Source of the DNA: Streptomyces tagetis
Lineage (GTDB): Bacteria; Actinomycetota; Actinomycetes; Streptomycetales; Streptomycetaceae
DNA: 64,000 nucleotides
NCBI RefSeq assembly: GCF_018069565.1
Contig: NZ_JAGPNL010000004.1
Coordinates: 1-64,000, forward strand
Direction: 5' to 3'
Of the stretch, positions 8,414-19,317 are shown in pieces. Each line of letters opens with the position of its first letter. Position 1 is the first letter of the stretch. Below the pieces are notes generated by a model. The model saw only the letters and a program-made list of their open reading frames with translations, was not told where the DNA came from and searched no databases. A program made the translations under genes and the position numbers.

Positions 8414-9418
8414 TCAGCGTGTCTCGGCCGAGGCGATCCGCCGGCGTCGCCACAGCACGAAGGGGACCGCTCCGGCGAGGGCCACGCCCTGGGGGGCGAC
8501 GGTCAGCGCGACGCCCGGCGTGAGTGCCGGCGCCGACTGGTTCTTCAGCCCGCTCTGGTCGTAGGTGTCGGGGATCGGGAGGGTGCCCCAGTGGTTGATC
8601 GGCCATGCCTTGACGATGGCGCGGCCGACGACCTCCTTGACCGGGACCATGCCGCCGTTGCGGTCCGCGCGGTTGTAGCGCGAGTCACGGGAGTTCTGCC
8701 GGTGGTCGCCCATGACCCAGAGGAAGCCCTCGGGGACCTTGACCTTGAACTGGCCGCCCTGGTCGTCGACGCTGCACGGGGTGTTGCCGGGGTAGACGTA
8801 CGGCTCGTTCAGCGCCAGGCCGTTGACCCGGACCGGGCCGGTGCCCTCGCACTCGACGGTGTCGCCGCCGACGCCGACGACCCGCTTGATCAGGTCCTTC
8901 TCGTCCACGGACGGCATCAGGCCGATCCAGCTCAGCACCGTCTGGAGGGCGTTCGGCTCGGGCGTCGGCTCGCCCGCCAGCCAGTCCGCCGGGTCGTGGA
9001 AGACGACGACCTCGCCGCGCTCCGGCTCGGAGCCGAACCACGGGGTGAGCTTGTCCACCAGGACCCGGTCGCCCTCGGTGAGGGTGTTCTGCATCGAGGC
9101 CGACGGGATCGAGAACGCCTGCACCAGGAAGGTCTTGATCAGCAGTGCGAGGACCAGGGCGATGCCGATGAGGATCGGCAGCTCCTTCCAGAAGGAGCGC
9201 TGCTTCCTGGCCGCCGGAGGGGCCGCGTGGGCGGCTCCGCCCTCGCCCCGCTCAGCGCTGCCGCCGTGTCCGTCCACTCGCGTGCCGTCCTCCGTCGTCC
9301 CGGCGTCGTGCCCGGAGGCCGAGGATCGGTGCGCGGTCGGGCCGGCCGTCTCCCCGGGGCGTCCGCGGTCCTCCTCGCCGTCGTGTCCGGACCGCGCGCC
9401 AACCGCCACATCGCCCAC
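8414..9418 (-). CDS. sipY: Type I signal peptidase (SipY position)
   Basis: A 334-residue S26 signal peptidase. The N-terminal 75 residues are hydrophilic and disordered (cytoplasmic). A membrane anchor spans 81-101, the catalytic serine is S108 (IPSASM), and the lysine is K178 (DLIKRVVGVGGD). There is a C-terminal hydrophobic segment followed by WRRRR. The GTG start at 9418 has GGAG five bases upstream. The first 167 bp overlap the 3' end of sipX in a different frame, an unusually long same-strand overlap. Confidence 0.87.
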   Translation of the reverse strand: MGDVAVGARSGHDGEEDRGRPGETAGPTAHRSSASGHDAGTTEDGTRVDGHGGSAERGEGGAAHAAPPAARKQRSFWKELPILIGIALVLALLIKTFLVQAFSIPSASMQNTLTEGDRVLVDKLTPWFGSEPERGEVVVFHDPADWLAGEPTPEPNALQTVLSWIGLMPSVDEKDLIKRVVGVGGDTVECEGTGPVRVNGLALNEPYVYPGNTPCSVDDQGGQFKVKVPEGFLWVMGDHRQNSRDSRYNRADRNGGMVPVKEVVGRAIVKAWPINHWGTLPIPDTYDQSGLKNQSAPALTPGVALTVAPQGVALAGAVPFVLWRRRRIASAETR

Positions 9419-10391
9419 GCCAACTCCTCACTCTCTGCCACCGCCTGCCCCGTGCCCGGCGCAGGCCCACCACTCCCATAACGAGCGGGAGTTCCGCAGG
9501 GATCGGGAGTTGCACCATCGCGTTCGGGCCGTAGGAGGCAACCCTATGCGACAGCGGCGCGGCGGCGGCCGGTCCGGAGTCCGCGTCGGACACGGTCGTG
9601 AACGTTTTCGGCTCGTCCAGGGTGGTCCAGTGGCCGAAGGGCCACGCGATCACCATGGCCCGGCCCACCACCCCGTCCTCGGAGACCGTGCCGAAGTCGG
9701 TGTCCTGGTGGGCGCGGGAGTCGGCCGAGTTGGACCGGTGGTCGCCCATCACCCACAGCCGGCCCTCGGGGACGGTGACGTCGAACGGGGTCGTGGAGGG
9801 GCGGTCGCCCGGGTAGAGGTAGTCGCTCTCGGTCAGCGGTACGCCGTTGACGGTGATCCGGCCCTGGACGTCGCAGCAGGTGACGCGGTCTCCGCCGACG
9901 CCGACGACCCGCTTGATGAGGTCCTTCTCGTCGTCGGAGGGGAGCAGGCCGATGAAGGCGAGGCCCTCCTTGACCTGTTTGACGACGACGGGATCGTCGT
10001 TCTTGGCGGTCTGCTCGCCCTGGAGCCAGCCGCCGGGGTCGCGGAAGACCACGACGTCCCCGCGCTCGGGCCGGGAGCCGAACCACGGGGTGAGCTTGTC
10101 GACCAGGACGCGGTCGCCGATCTGGATCGTCTGCTCCATGGAGCCGGACGGGATGACGAAAGCCTGGACGAGGAAGGTCTTGAGGACCAGGGCGATGAGG
10201 ACGGCGACCCCGATGAGGAGCGGGATCTCCTTGACGGCGCTGCGCCTGCGGCGCCGTTTGACCTTGCGCTGGAGCTTGCGGCGCTCGGTACGGGAGCGTC
10301 CGCCGCCGGAGGAGGCCCGCCGGAAGCCGGTGGGCAGCAGGTCCTCGGCGGGGCTGCTGGGCGTGTTGCGCGGCTTGCCCCGGCTACCCAT
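9252..10391 (-). CDS. sipX: Type I signal peptidase (SipX position)
   Basis: A 379-residue S26 signal peptidase. The N-terminus is basic (KLQRKVKRRRRR), with a membrane anchor at about 56-78, catalytic S84 (IPSGSM) and K160 (DLIKRVVGVGGD). A second hydrophobic segment occurs around AELPLVMGVVGLRR. The last 60 or so residues are Arg/Gly-rich, read through the start of sipY, and are probably a dispensable tail. The start overlaps the sipW stop by 8 bp. Expression is probably coupled along sipW-sipX-sipY. Confidence 0.86.
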   Translation of the reverse strand: MGSRGKPRNTPSSPAEDLLPTGFRRASSGGGRSRTERRKLQRKVKRRRRRSAVKEIPLLIGVAVLIALVLKTFLVQAFVIPSGSMEQTIQIGDRVLVDKLTPWFGSRPERGDVVVFRDPGGWLQGEQTAKNDDPVVVKQVKEGLAFIGLLPSDDEKDLIKRVVGVGGDRVTCCDVQGRITVNGVPLTESDYLYPGDRPSTTPFDVTVPEGRLWVMGDHRSNSADSRAHQDTDFGTVSEDGVVGRAMVIAWPFGHWTTLDEPKTFTTVSDADSGPAAAAPLSHRVASYGPNAMVQLPIPAELPLVMGVVGLRRARGRRWQRVRSWRGRCGGWRAVRTRRRGGPRTPRGDGRPDRAPILGLRARRRDDGGRHASGRTRRQR

Positions 10392-11100
10392 CGCTGCCCT
10401 CGGCGGCCGGTACGCGCGCGTAGGCGTCGGGGCGGTCGAGGCGGGTGGCGTGGGCGAAGGGCCAGACGATCCAGTCGGCGCGGCCGATCACGTCGTCGGT
10501 ACGGACCATGCCGCCGCCCGGGGAGCCGAGGTGGTCGCGGGAGTCGCTGGACTCGCCCCGGTGGTCGCCGAGGACGAAGAGGGCGCCGTCGGGGACGACG
10601 ACGTCGAAGGGCACGGTGGAGGGGCTGTCGCCCGGGTACAGGAAGGCCGACTCGTCGACGGGCACGCCGTTCACCTGGACCCTCCCCTCCTTGTCGCAGC
10701 AGACCACGTGGTCACCGCCCACACCGACAACGCGTTTGATGTAGTCGCCGTGCCCGAAGGTCCCGGTGCCGTCGAAGACGACGATGTCGCCCCGCCTCGG
10801 CAGCCCTTCGAAACCGTACGCCACCTTGTTTACGAGAACCCGGTCCCCGATCCTCAATCCCCGCTCCATGGAGCCGCTGGGAATCTGGAACGGCTTGAGC
10901 ACGAAGGTGCTGACGAGCAGCAGCAGGACCAGGAAGGCCAGCAGGGCGAGGGTGAACCGCCCGCCCGGCACCCACTCCGCGAGGCTCGTGGCGAACGCGG
11001 AACGCGACCGTTCCTCCGGGCCCTGCGGGGCCGAGGGGTGCTCGGTGCCGGCGGGGCGGGAGGAGCGGTCGCGCTCCGTGCGTTCTGCGTCGGTGTCCAT
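10384..11100 (-). CDS. sipW: Type I signal peptidase (SipW position)
   Basis: A 238-residue S26 signal peptidase with one N-terminal membrane segment (about 48-68), catalytic S77 (IPSGSM) and K122 (IKRVVGVGGD). It lacks the C-terminal membrane anchor seen in its three neighbours, consistent with SipW being the one-TM member in S. lividans. The ATG at 11100 lies 45 bp after the rplS stop, so the cluster may be partly read through from the ribosomal operon. Confidence 0.88.
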   Translation of the reverse strand: MDTDAERTERDRSSRPAGTEHPSAPQGPEERSRSAFATSLAEWVPGGRFTLALLAFLVLLLLVSTFVLKPFQIPSGSMERGLRIGDRVLVNKVAYGFEGLPRRGDIVVFDGTGTFGHGDYIKRVVGVGGDHVVCCDKEGRVQVNGVPVDESAFLYPGDSPSTVPFDVVVPDGALFVLGDHRGESSDSRDHLGSPGGGMVRTDDVIGRADWIVWPFAHATRLDRPDAYARVPAAEGSDG

Positions 11101-11145
11101 CGGGGCCAGATGCTATCCGGCCCGGTCACGGACCCCTCAGTGCGT

Positions 11146-11496
11146 TCAGCTCTCGCGCTTCTCGCGGATCTTCGCGGCCTTGCCGCGCAGCTCGCGCAGG
11201 TAGTACAGCTTGGCGCGGCGGACGTCGCCCTTGGTGACCAGCTCGATCTTCTCGACGATCGGGGTGTGCACCGGGAAGGTGCGCTCGACGCCGACGGAGA
11301 AGGAGACCTTGCGGACCGTGAAGGTCTCGCGGACGCCGGCGCCCTGGCGGCGGATGACGACACCCTTGAACTGCTGCACGCGGGAGCGGCTGCCCTCGAT
11401 GACGCGCACGTGGACGTTGACGGTGTCGCCGGGGCGGAAGGCCGGGACGTCGCTGCGCAGCGACGCGGCGTCGACGGAGTCGAGCAGGTGAGACAT
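11146..11496 (-). CDS. rplS: 50S ribosomal protein L19
   Basis: A 116-residue protein starting [14 protein letters not shown], typical of actinobacterial L19, ending KIREKRES. It binds at the 30S-50S interface. It is preceded by trmD in the classic rpsP-rimM-trmD-rplS order. Nine extra in-frame codons upstream are ignored because the conserved start is at MSHLL. Confidence 0.97.
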   Translation of the reverse strand: MSHLLDSVDAASLRSDVPAFRPGDTVNVHVRVIEGSRSRVQQFKGVVIRRQGAGVRETFTVRKVSFSVGVERTFPVHTPIVEKIELVTKGDVRRAKLYYLRELRGKAAKIREKRES

Positions 11497-11585
11497 TTCG
11501 TCTGCTTTCTTCGTTGATGCCACAGGTCATCAACGGCACTAGATTGACGGATCGTGATGGTGCGGGTCGGGGCGTGCGTCGGCTC

Positions 11586-11600
11586 CCCCTGTGGCAGGGG
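11586..11600 (-). terminator. Small hairpin between trmD and rplS
   Basis: A 6-bp stem (cccctg/cagggg) with a 3-nt loop lies about 30 bp past the trmD stop and about 90 bp before rplS, with no T-run. It could be an attenuator or processing site that sets rplS level apart from trmD. Confidence 0.3.
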
Positions 11601-11629
11601 CGAGCGCCGGACCTGCGCACAACAGCGGC

Positions 11630-12460
11630 CTATTCTTCCACGTCTTCGGTCCTGCGCCAAAATCGGCCGGTGCGCTCCCCTTCGGGGTCGGGCTGCCAGC
11701 CCAGGATGGAGAGCATCTCGCGGTCCTTCTTGTCGAAGGCGTCCGGCGCGCACCGCTCGATGAGGTCGGGCCGGTGGGCGGTGGTGCGCCGCAGGGTCTC
11801 GTCGCGGCGCCAGCGGGCGATCTTGCCGTGGTGTCCGCTGAGCAGCACGTCGGGGATGTCCCGGCCGCGCCAGAGCGGCGGCTTGGTGTAGACGGGCCCC
11901 TCCAGGAGGCCGGCCATGGCGGGGGCGAAGGAGTCGTCGCGGTGGGACTCGGCGTTGCCGAGGACGCCGGGCAGCAGCCGGGCGACGGCCTCGGTGACGA
12001 CGAGGACGGCCGCCTCGCCGCCGGCCAGCACGTAGTCGCCGATGGACACCTCGTGGACCGGCATTCGGGTGGCGTACTCGTCGACGACCCGGCGGTCGAT
12101 GCCCTCGTAGCGGGCGGGGGTGAAGATCAGCCAGGGCTGTTCGGAGAGGCGGACGGCGAGGTCCTGGGTGAAGGGCCGGCCGCTCGGGGTGGGGACGATG
12201 AGGGCGGGCCGCCCGTGGCCGGCCTCGTAGCCGTCGGCCAGGACGGTGTCCAGCGCCTCCCCCCAGGGCTCGGTCTTCATGACCATGCCGGGGCCGCCGC
12301 CGTAGGGGGTGTCGTCGACGGTGTGGTGGCGGTCGTGGGTCCAGGTGCGCAGGTCGTGCACGTGCACGTCGAGCTGTCCGCGGGCGCGGGCCTTGCCCAC
12401 GAGGGAGACGTTGAGCGGTTCCAGGTACTCGGGGAAGATCGTGACGACGTCGAGCCGCAT
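11630..12460 (-). CDS. trmD: tRNA (guanine-37-N1)-methyltransferase
   Basis: A 276-residue SPOUT methyltransferase that makes m1G37 in tRNAs, preventing +1 frameshifting. Visible motifs are [40 protein letters not shown] and the knot residues SIGDYVLAGGEAA. The start overlaps the rimM stop by one base (TAATG), indicating translational coupling. Confidence 0.97.
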   Translation of the reverse strand: MRLDVVTIFPEYLEPLNVSLVGKARARGQLDVHVHDLRTWTHDRHHTVDDTPYGGGPGMVMKTEPWGEALDTVLADGYEAGHGRPALIVPTPSGRPFTQDLAVRLSEQPWLIFTPARYEGIDRRVVDEYATRMPVHEVSIGDYVLAGGEAAVLVVTEAVARLLPGVLGNAESHRDDSFAPAMAGLLEGPVYTKPPLWRGRDIPDVLLSGHHGKIARWRRDETLRRTTAHRPDLIERCAPDAFDKKDREMLSILGWQPDPEGERTGRFWRRTEDVEE

Positions 12461-13014
12461 TACGCCTGGTCCTCCCCGGCGTCCCGGGCGGAGGCGATCT
12501 CGGCGCGGTCGTCGATGAGGCCGGGCGGCGGGTCGATGACGGCCCGCTGGCGCTCCAGGTCGATCTCGGTGACGATCTCGGCGACGAAGGGCACGAGGGC
12601 CTCGGTGCCGTCGGGGCGTTCCACGATGAAGAGGTCCTGCGTGGGCAGGTGGGAGATCTCGGTGACGCGCCCGACCTCTTCGCCGTCGACGGTCACGACG
12701 TCGAGGTCGATGAGCTGGTGGTCGTAATACTCGTCCTCGTCCTCGGGGCGTTCGTCCGGGTCGACCTCGGCGATGAGGAGGGTGTTGCGCAGGGCCTCGG
12801 CGCCGTCGCGGTCGTGGACGCCCTCGAAGCGCAGCAGGAGGCGCCCGCTGTGCACGCGGCCGGTCTCGATGGTGAGCGGGCCGACGGCGGCGGGGTCCGT
12901 GGTCAGCACGGCACCGGGGCCGAGCCGCAGCTCGGGTTCGTCGGTGCGGACCTCGACCGTGACCTCGCCCCGGATGCCGTGGGCGCGGCCGATGCGGGCG
13001 ACTACGAGCTGCAC
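12460..13014 (-). CDS. rimM: 16S rRNA processing protein RimM
   Basis: A 184-residue protein. The N-terminal RimM beta-barrel ([19 protein letters not shown]) is followed by an acidic linker ([17 protein letters not shown]) and a PRC-barrel ([18 protein letters not shown]). It assists 30S head assembly with S19. The GTG at 13014 has AGGAGA upstream. About 106 bp separate it from the KH-domain gene. Confidence 0.95.
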   Translation of the reverse strand: MQLVVARIGRAHGIRGEVTVEVRTDEPELRLGPGAVLTTDPAAVGPLTIETGRVHSGRLLLRFEGVHDRDGAEALRNTLLIAEVDPDERPEDEDEYYDHQLIDLDVVTVDGEEVGRVTEISHLPTQDLFIVERPDGTEALVPFVAEIVTEIDLERQRAVIDPPPGLIDDRAEIASARDAGEDQA

Positions 13015-13120
13015 TGTGCTGATCTCCTGTCGGAACTGCGGGGAGCCGGTCACGGCTCGGACGACGACGGGCCGGGGACGGCCGATGGCCCTCCCCGGCC
13101 CGAGCCGGTGCTGTGAAACG

Positions 13121-13360
13121 TCAGCGGACGTGGTCGACGTCGACGAGGTCGACGCGGACACCGCGACCGCCGATGGCGCCCACGACGGTGCGCAGCGCGC
13201 GGGCGGTCCGGCCGTTACGGCCGATCACCTTGCCGAGGTCGTCCGGATGGACCCGGACTTCGAGGACGCGCCCGCGACGCAGATTGCGCGAGGCCACCTG
13301 CACATCGTCGGGGTTGTCGACGATGCCCTTCACGAGGTGCTCGAGAGCCTCCTCGAGCAT
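13121..13360 (-). CDS. khpA: KH-domain RNA-binding protein KhpA
   Basis: A 79-residue single KH domain with the GxxG loop in [13 protein letters not shown]. It is found between rpsP and rimM in Actinobacteria and Firmicutes. KhpA binds RNA, usually with KhpB/EloR, and in pneumococcus affects cell elongation. The ATG lies 2 bp after the rpsP stop, so the two are almost certainly co-translated. Confidence 0.93.
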   Translation of the reverse strand: MLEEALEHLVKGIVDNPDDVQVASRNLRRGRVLEVRVHPDDLGKVIGRNGRTARALRTVVGAIGGRGVRVDLVDVDHVR

Positions 13361-13362
13361 GC

Positions 13363-13782
13363 TCAGGCCCCGGTCGACTCAGACGAGGACTCGGCCTCGT
13401 CCTTCTTGTCGGCCTTCTTCTTCTGGGTGATGGCCTCGCCCTTGCCGGCGTCGTCGCCGCCGAGGGACTCGAAGACGGGACGGGCCGGCTTCTCGGCCGC
13501 CACGAGCAGCGGCGCCGGGGCGGGCTCGCCCTTGAACTTCTGCCAGTCGCCGGTCTTCTTGAGGATGGCGAGCACGGGCTCGGTCGGCTGGGCGCCGACG
13601 CCGAGCCAGTACGCCACGCGCTCGGCGTCGACCTCCATCACCGACGGGTTGTACGTCGGGTGGTACTTGCCGATCTCCTCGATGGCCCGGCCGTCACGGC
13701 GGGTGCGCGAGTCGGCGACGATGATGCGGTAGTGAGGCGAACGGATCTTGCCCAGACGCTTCAGCTTGATCTTGACTGCCAC
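13363..13782 (-). CDS. rpsP: 30S ribosomal protein S16 with C-terminal extension
   Basis: A 139-residue protein: residues 1-80 are canonical S16 ([29 protein letters not shown]), followed by an actinomycete-type acidic/basic tail ([13 protein letters not shown]). The GTG at 13782 follows AGGAGA. It is the first gene of the rpsP-khpA-rimM-trmD-rplS unit; the promoter must be in 13783-14052. Confidence 0.97.
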   Translation of the reverse strand: MAVKIKLKRLGKIRSPHYRIIVADSRTRRDGRAIEEIGKYHPTYNPSVMEVDAERVAYWLGVGAQPTEPVLAILKKTGDWQKFKGEPAPAPLLVAAEKPARPVFESLGGDDAGKGEAITQKKKADKKDEAESSSESTGA

Positions 13783-13922
13783 GGGAGTGGGTTCTCCTGG
13801 AATTGACGTGGTGGGGCACGGCGGGATGCCGCGTGGGGTTGCGGTACCCGAGTGCCCGACGGACGCGTCAGCCGGAGGAGAGAGGGGTCCTGTTCGGCTG
13901 TCGAGTACAGCTCGCCATTCTG

Positions 13923-13945
13923 CCACACCCGCTCGGGGGGTGTGG
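13923..13945 (-). terminator. Hairpin after the SprT-like gene
   Basis: An 8-bp stem (ccacaccc/gggtgtgg) with a 7-nt loop, about 110 bp past the stop of the SprT-like gene and upstream of rpsP. No T-run. It may end the upstream transcript. Confidence 0.35.
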
Positions 13946-14052
13946 ACGCGGGCGTCCGGGCAGCCCGGAGCGCGTCCGGGCACGGTCGTGACCGGCCCGG
14001 ACGCCTCCTTCGCCGCCGGCCGGCGGTCCGGCTGCCACGAGCAGCCGGGCCG

Positions 14053-14649
14053 TCAGCCCGCGGCGGCGCCGACCGGTTCCGGGATGCGGAAGGGCTTGCC
14101 ACAGCCGCCGCACATGATGGGCGCCTGGGCGAGGACCGACGGCACGACCCGGACATTGCGTCCGCAGTCGCACACCGCCTTGACGCGTACCCCTCCGCCG
14201 GAGGAGCCGTGCCGGGCGGCCGGCCCGCGGAAGCTGCGGGCGGAGTCGGCCGAGGTCGCGGCGGAGTGGGCCTTCAGCGCGCGCTGGAGGCGTTCCATCG
14301 TCGGGCGGTAGCGGCGCTTCGCCTCGGGGGTGAGCGTGACCAGCGAGAAACCGCTGCTGGGATGCGGTTCCTCGGGGTGGTCGAGGCCCATCTCCTCGGC
14401 GATGGCCAGGAATCGTCGGTTGTGGTAGCGGCCGGCTCGGGAGGTGTCACGCACTCCCCGGGCTGCGGCGATGCCGTGGACTGCCTCATGGAGCAGTCGC
14501 TCGAAGGAGAGTTCGTGTCCGCAGGCGGACGACGACTCCCCGATCAGGGACTCCGGCGCGGCAAGATCCGGCAGCTCGGGGTGGTACCGCTGAATGTCGG
14601 CCCACGCCTGCGCCAGCTCTGCGGCGAGAACAGGTGGTGTCGTGCTCAC
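14053..14649 (-). CDS. SprT-like zinc protein with C-terminal zinc ribbon
   Basis: A 198-residue protein. Residues 50-60 contain HEAVHG (H54, E55, H58), the HExxH signature of SprT-like metalloproteases, followed by a helix rich in basic residues. The C-terminus is a zinc ribbon with CDC (C160, C162) and CGGC (C180, C183). SprT/Spartan proteins cleave DNA-crosslinked proteins in eukaryotes, but bacterial members are poorly studied. The GTG at 14649 has no strong Shine-Dalgarno sequence, so the start is tentative. It sits alone between rpsP and a 0.9-kb non-coding gap. Confidence 0.75.
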   Translation of the reverse strand: MSTTPPVLAAELAQAWADIQRYHPELPDLAAPESLIGESSSACGHELSFERLLHEAVHGIAAARGVRDTSRAGRYHNRRFLAIAEEMGLDHPEEPHPSSGFSLVTLTPEAKRRYRPTMERLQRALKAHSAATSADSARSFRGPAARHGSSGGGVRVKAVCDCGRNVRVVPSVLAQAPIMCGGCGKPFRIPEPVGAAAG

Positions 14650-15489
14650 GTAATGACAACGAGCCGGGGTGCCGCTGTGTTCCTATTCCGGGCCATCCCA
14701 AATAATTTGCACGTACCCGTCAGTTGCCGCTGATGCGTCCCGACGAGGGCGGGTGCGCTGATCTGCGGAGAAGCCTCCCACCTGGTGGCAAGTCGGTGCG
14801 TAGTCCGGCGTACGCGCGGGCGCGTACGCCCTGTCCACGCGCCGGGGTACGGACGCTCCGCGTTCACGCAAGTCTGGTTTCGGCCGGTGTCGCGGCGGAC
14901 GGACGGCATCCCGGCAAGCGTGCCCCGCGCACCCCCGTACACCCCTGTGCATCCCCCTGCACTCCCGAGCACCCCCCAGCGCGCCGACGGGCGCGAGGCT
15001 ACCGGGTGCGCCGTCGGTGTGCGCACCCGGCCCGCCTTTCTCGGCCACCGGTGTCCGGAGCCCGGTGCTCCGCGTCCGTGGCCCGCGCGTCGGCGGTGCG
15101 GGCCCTGGCCGAAAGCGCCGTACGGGCGCCGCCGCGGCGCGCTGTCGACCCACTGTCACGGTCGGGCACCGTGTTCCGGCCATCCGGTGCCGGGCCCGGG
15201 ACCGGGCCGCCCGGTGCCCCGTACCGGCCGGGCGGGTGACCGGACGACGACTTCTCGCCACCCGGACGGATGAGGGGCCCGGCAGGGGTCCGCGCCTCTG
15301 GGCGGCGCGGCGGACCGGGAGTCTCCCGGCGGACGGGGAAGCCGGGCGCACCGCACGGGGACCTTGACCTGGTCGACCTTGGTCAGCGGCGAGGGCGCGG
15401 CGGTACGGGGCGGTGCCGTCGGCCGCCCGTCCGGCCGAGGCCCCGCCAGAGGTGAGGACGCAGAGGTGAGGCCGTCAGAGGTGAGGACG
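14650..15489. other. Long interval without a supportable gene
   Basis: About 0.84 kb between the SprT-like gene and the ffh terminator. Open frames exist on both strands but have no recognisable domain, poor codon bias and no good ribosome site. AT-richer sequence around 14690-14715 (ataatttgc) probably holds the promoter of the SprT-like gene. A run of chest-like C-rich decamers (accccc-type) lies at 14928-14990, and three close copies of cagaggtgagg lie at about 15447-15486. Confidence 0.5.
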
Positions 15490-15519
15490 GCCGTCTGGAG
15501 GAGGCGGCCTCCAGACGGC
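15490..15519 (-). terminator. Terminator hairpin of ffh
   Basis: A perfect 12-bp stem (gccgtctggagg/cctccagacggc) with a 6-nt loop, 34 bp beyond the ffh stop. There is no poly-T, as is common for Streptomyces terminators. Confidence 0.75.
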
Positions 15520-15552
15520 ACGGCCCGGGATCATCCGCCCGGGTGCGGCGGG

Positions 15553-17103
15553 TCAGCCCATGAACTTCTTGAACTCGTCCGGCAGCTCGAAGTCCTGGGC
15601 GCCCTGCTGCGGCAGCCCGAGGGCGCCCCCGCTCTGCGCCGCGGCGGCCCGGCGGGCGGCCTCCTCCTGCTCCTGCTGCTTGCGCTTCATCGGGTTGCCG
15701 GAGCGCTGCTTGCCCTTGGCCTTCTTCTGCTGCTTCTTCTGCCGGCCGGGGCCGCCGCCCGTCCCGGGCATGCCCGGCATCCCCGGCATGCCGCCGCCCT
15801 GGGCCATGCGGGACATCATCTTGCGGGCCTCGAAGAACCGCTCGACCAGGTTCTTCACCGCGCTGACCTCGACACCGGAGCCCTTGGCGATACGGGCGCG
15901 GCGGGAGCCGTTGATGATCAACGGGTCCTGGCGCTCGCCGGGGGTCATCGACTTGATGATCGCGGCGGTGCGGTCGACGTCCCGCTCGTCGAGGTTGCCG
16001 ATCTGGTCCTTGATCTGGCCCATGCCCGGCAGCATGCCGAGCAGTTTGGAGATCGAGCCCATCTTGCGGACCTGCTCCATCTGGGCCAGGAAGTCGTCCA
16101 GGGTGAAGTCCTGGCCCTTCTTGGACGCCAGCTTGGAGGCCATCTTCTCGGCCTCTTCCTGGCTGAACGTCTTCTCCGCCTGCTCGATCAGGGTGAGCAG
16201 GTCACCCATGTCGAGGATGCGGGAAGCCATCCGGTCCGGGTGGAAGGCGTCGAAGTCCTCCAGCTTCTCGCCGTTGGAGGCGAACATGATCGGCTTGCCG
16301 GTCACGGAGGCGATGGAGAGGGCGGCACCGCCGCGCGCGTCGCCGTCCAGCTTGGACAGGACCACGCCGTCGAAGCCGACGCCGTCGCGGAACGACTCGG
16401 CGGTGTTGACGGCGTCCTGGCCGATCATCGCGTCGACGACGAAGAGGATCTCGTCGGGCGAGACCGCGTCGCGGATGTCCGCGGCCTGCCGCATCATCTC
16501 CTGGTCGATGCCCAGGCGGCCGGCGGTGTCCACGATGACGAGGTCGTGGACCTTGGCCTTGGCGAACTCGATGGAGTCCTTGGCGACCTTGACCGGGTCG
16601 CCGACGCCGTTGCCCGGCTCGGGCGCGTAGACCGCGACGCCGGCCCGCTCGGCGACGACGCTGAGCTGGTTGACCGCGTTGGGGCGCTGGAGGTCGCAGG
16701 CGACCAGCAGCGGGGAGTGGCCCTGCTCCTTGAGCCAGCGGCCGAGCTTGCCCGCGAGGGTGGTCTTGCCCGCGCCCTGGAGGCCGGCGAGCATGATCAC
16801 GGTCGGGGGCTGCTTGGCGAAGCGCAGCCGGCGGGTCTCGCCGCCGAGGATGGTGACCAGCTCGTCGTTGACGATCTTGATGAACTGCTGCGCCGGGTTG
16901 AGGGCCTTGGAGATCTCGACCCCGAGGGCGCGCTCCTTGACGCTCTTGATGAACGCCCGGACGACCGGGAGGGCCACGTCCGCTTCGAGGAGCGCGATGC
17001 GGATCTCGCGGGCCGTGGCGTCGATATCCGCCTCGGAGAGCCGGCCCTTGCCCCGGAGGGACTTGAACGTGGCTGAGAGGCGATCGGAGAGAGTATCGAA
17101 CAC
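15553..17103 (-). CDS. ffh: Signal recognition particle protein Ffh
   Basis: A 516-residue SRP54 GTPase. The N domain starts VFDTLSDRLSATFKSLRGKG. The G domain has P-loop GLQGAGKTT (107-115), DTAGRLGID and SKLDGDARGG. The Met-rich M domain binds 4.5S RNA and signal sequences (SMTPGERQDPLIINGSRRARIAKGSG, ARKMMSRMAQ). The tail is Lys/Gln-rich and longer than in E. coli, as in other actinomycetes. It targets nascent membrane proteins with FtsY, which is also in this window. The GTG at 17103 is the conserved start. Confidence 0.97.
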   Translation of the reverse strand: MFDTLSDRLSATFKSLRGKGRLSEADIDATAREIRIALLEADVALPVVRAFIKSVKERALGVEISKALNPAQQFIKIVNDELVTILGGETRRLRFAKQPPTVIMLAGLQGAGKTTLAGKLGRWLKEQGHSPLLVACDLQRPNAVNQLSVVAERAGVAVYAPEPGNGVGDPVKVAKDSIEFAKAKVHDLVIVDTAGRLGIDQEMMRQAADIRDAVSPDEILFVVDAMIGQDAVNTAESFRDGVGFDGVVLSKLDGDARGGAALSIASVTGKPIMFASNGEKLEDFDAFHPDRMASRILDMGDLLTLIEQAEKTFSQEEAEKMASKLASKKGQDFTLDDFLAQMEQVRKMGSISKLLGMLPGMGQIKDQIGNLDERDVDRTAAIIKSMTPGERQDPLIINGSRRARIAKGSGVEVSAVKNLVERFFEARKMMSRMAQGGGMPGMPGMPGTGGGPGRQKKQQKKAKGKQRSGNPMKRKQQEQEEAARRAAAAQSGGALGLPQQGAQDFELPDEFKKFMG

Positions 17104-17212
17104 GGCGGCGTCGGTCCTCGGGGTCGGCGGCAGTCTGAGCGTCTTCCAGGGTATCGGGCCCCGCAAGCGATTCGGCCCCCGCGGGCGAGGTCCGTCCGGG
17201 ACGGTCGGCGCT

Positions 17213-17235
17213 GGACCGTCCGCCCTGGACGGTCC
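17213..17235 (-). terminator. Hairpin after glnK
   Basis: A 9-bp stem (ggaccgtcc/ggacggtcc) with a 5-nt loop about 120 bp past the glnK stop. This would end the amtB-glnK transcript before ffh. In S. coelicolor glnD would follow glnK at this point; here the 17104-17355 interval has no gene. Confidence 0.55.
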
Positions 17236-17355
17236 GCCCGCGCGCCGGGCAGGCGGGCGGCCATGCTCCGGGGTTCCACGGGCGACACGCCCTGCGGCGG
17301 ACGGGACCGCACCTCTCCCCTGCACGGAACGCCCCCCTGGAAGCGCCCCCCGGGA

Positions 17356-19317
<1,962 letters not shown>

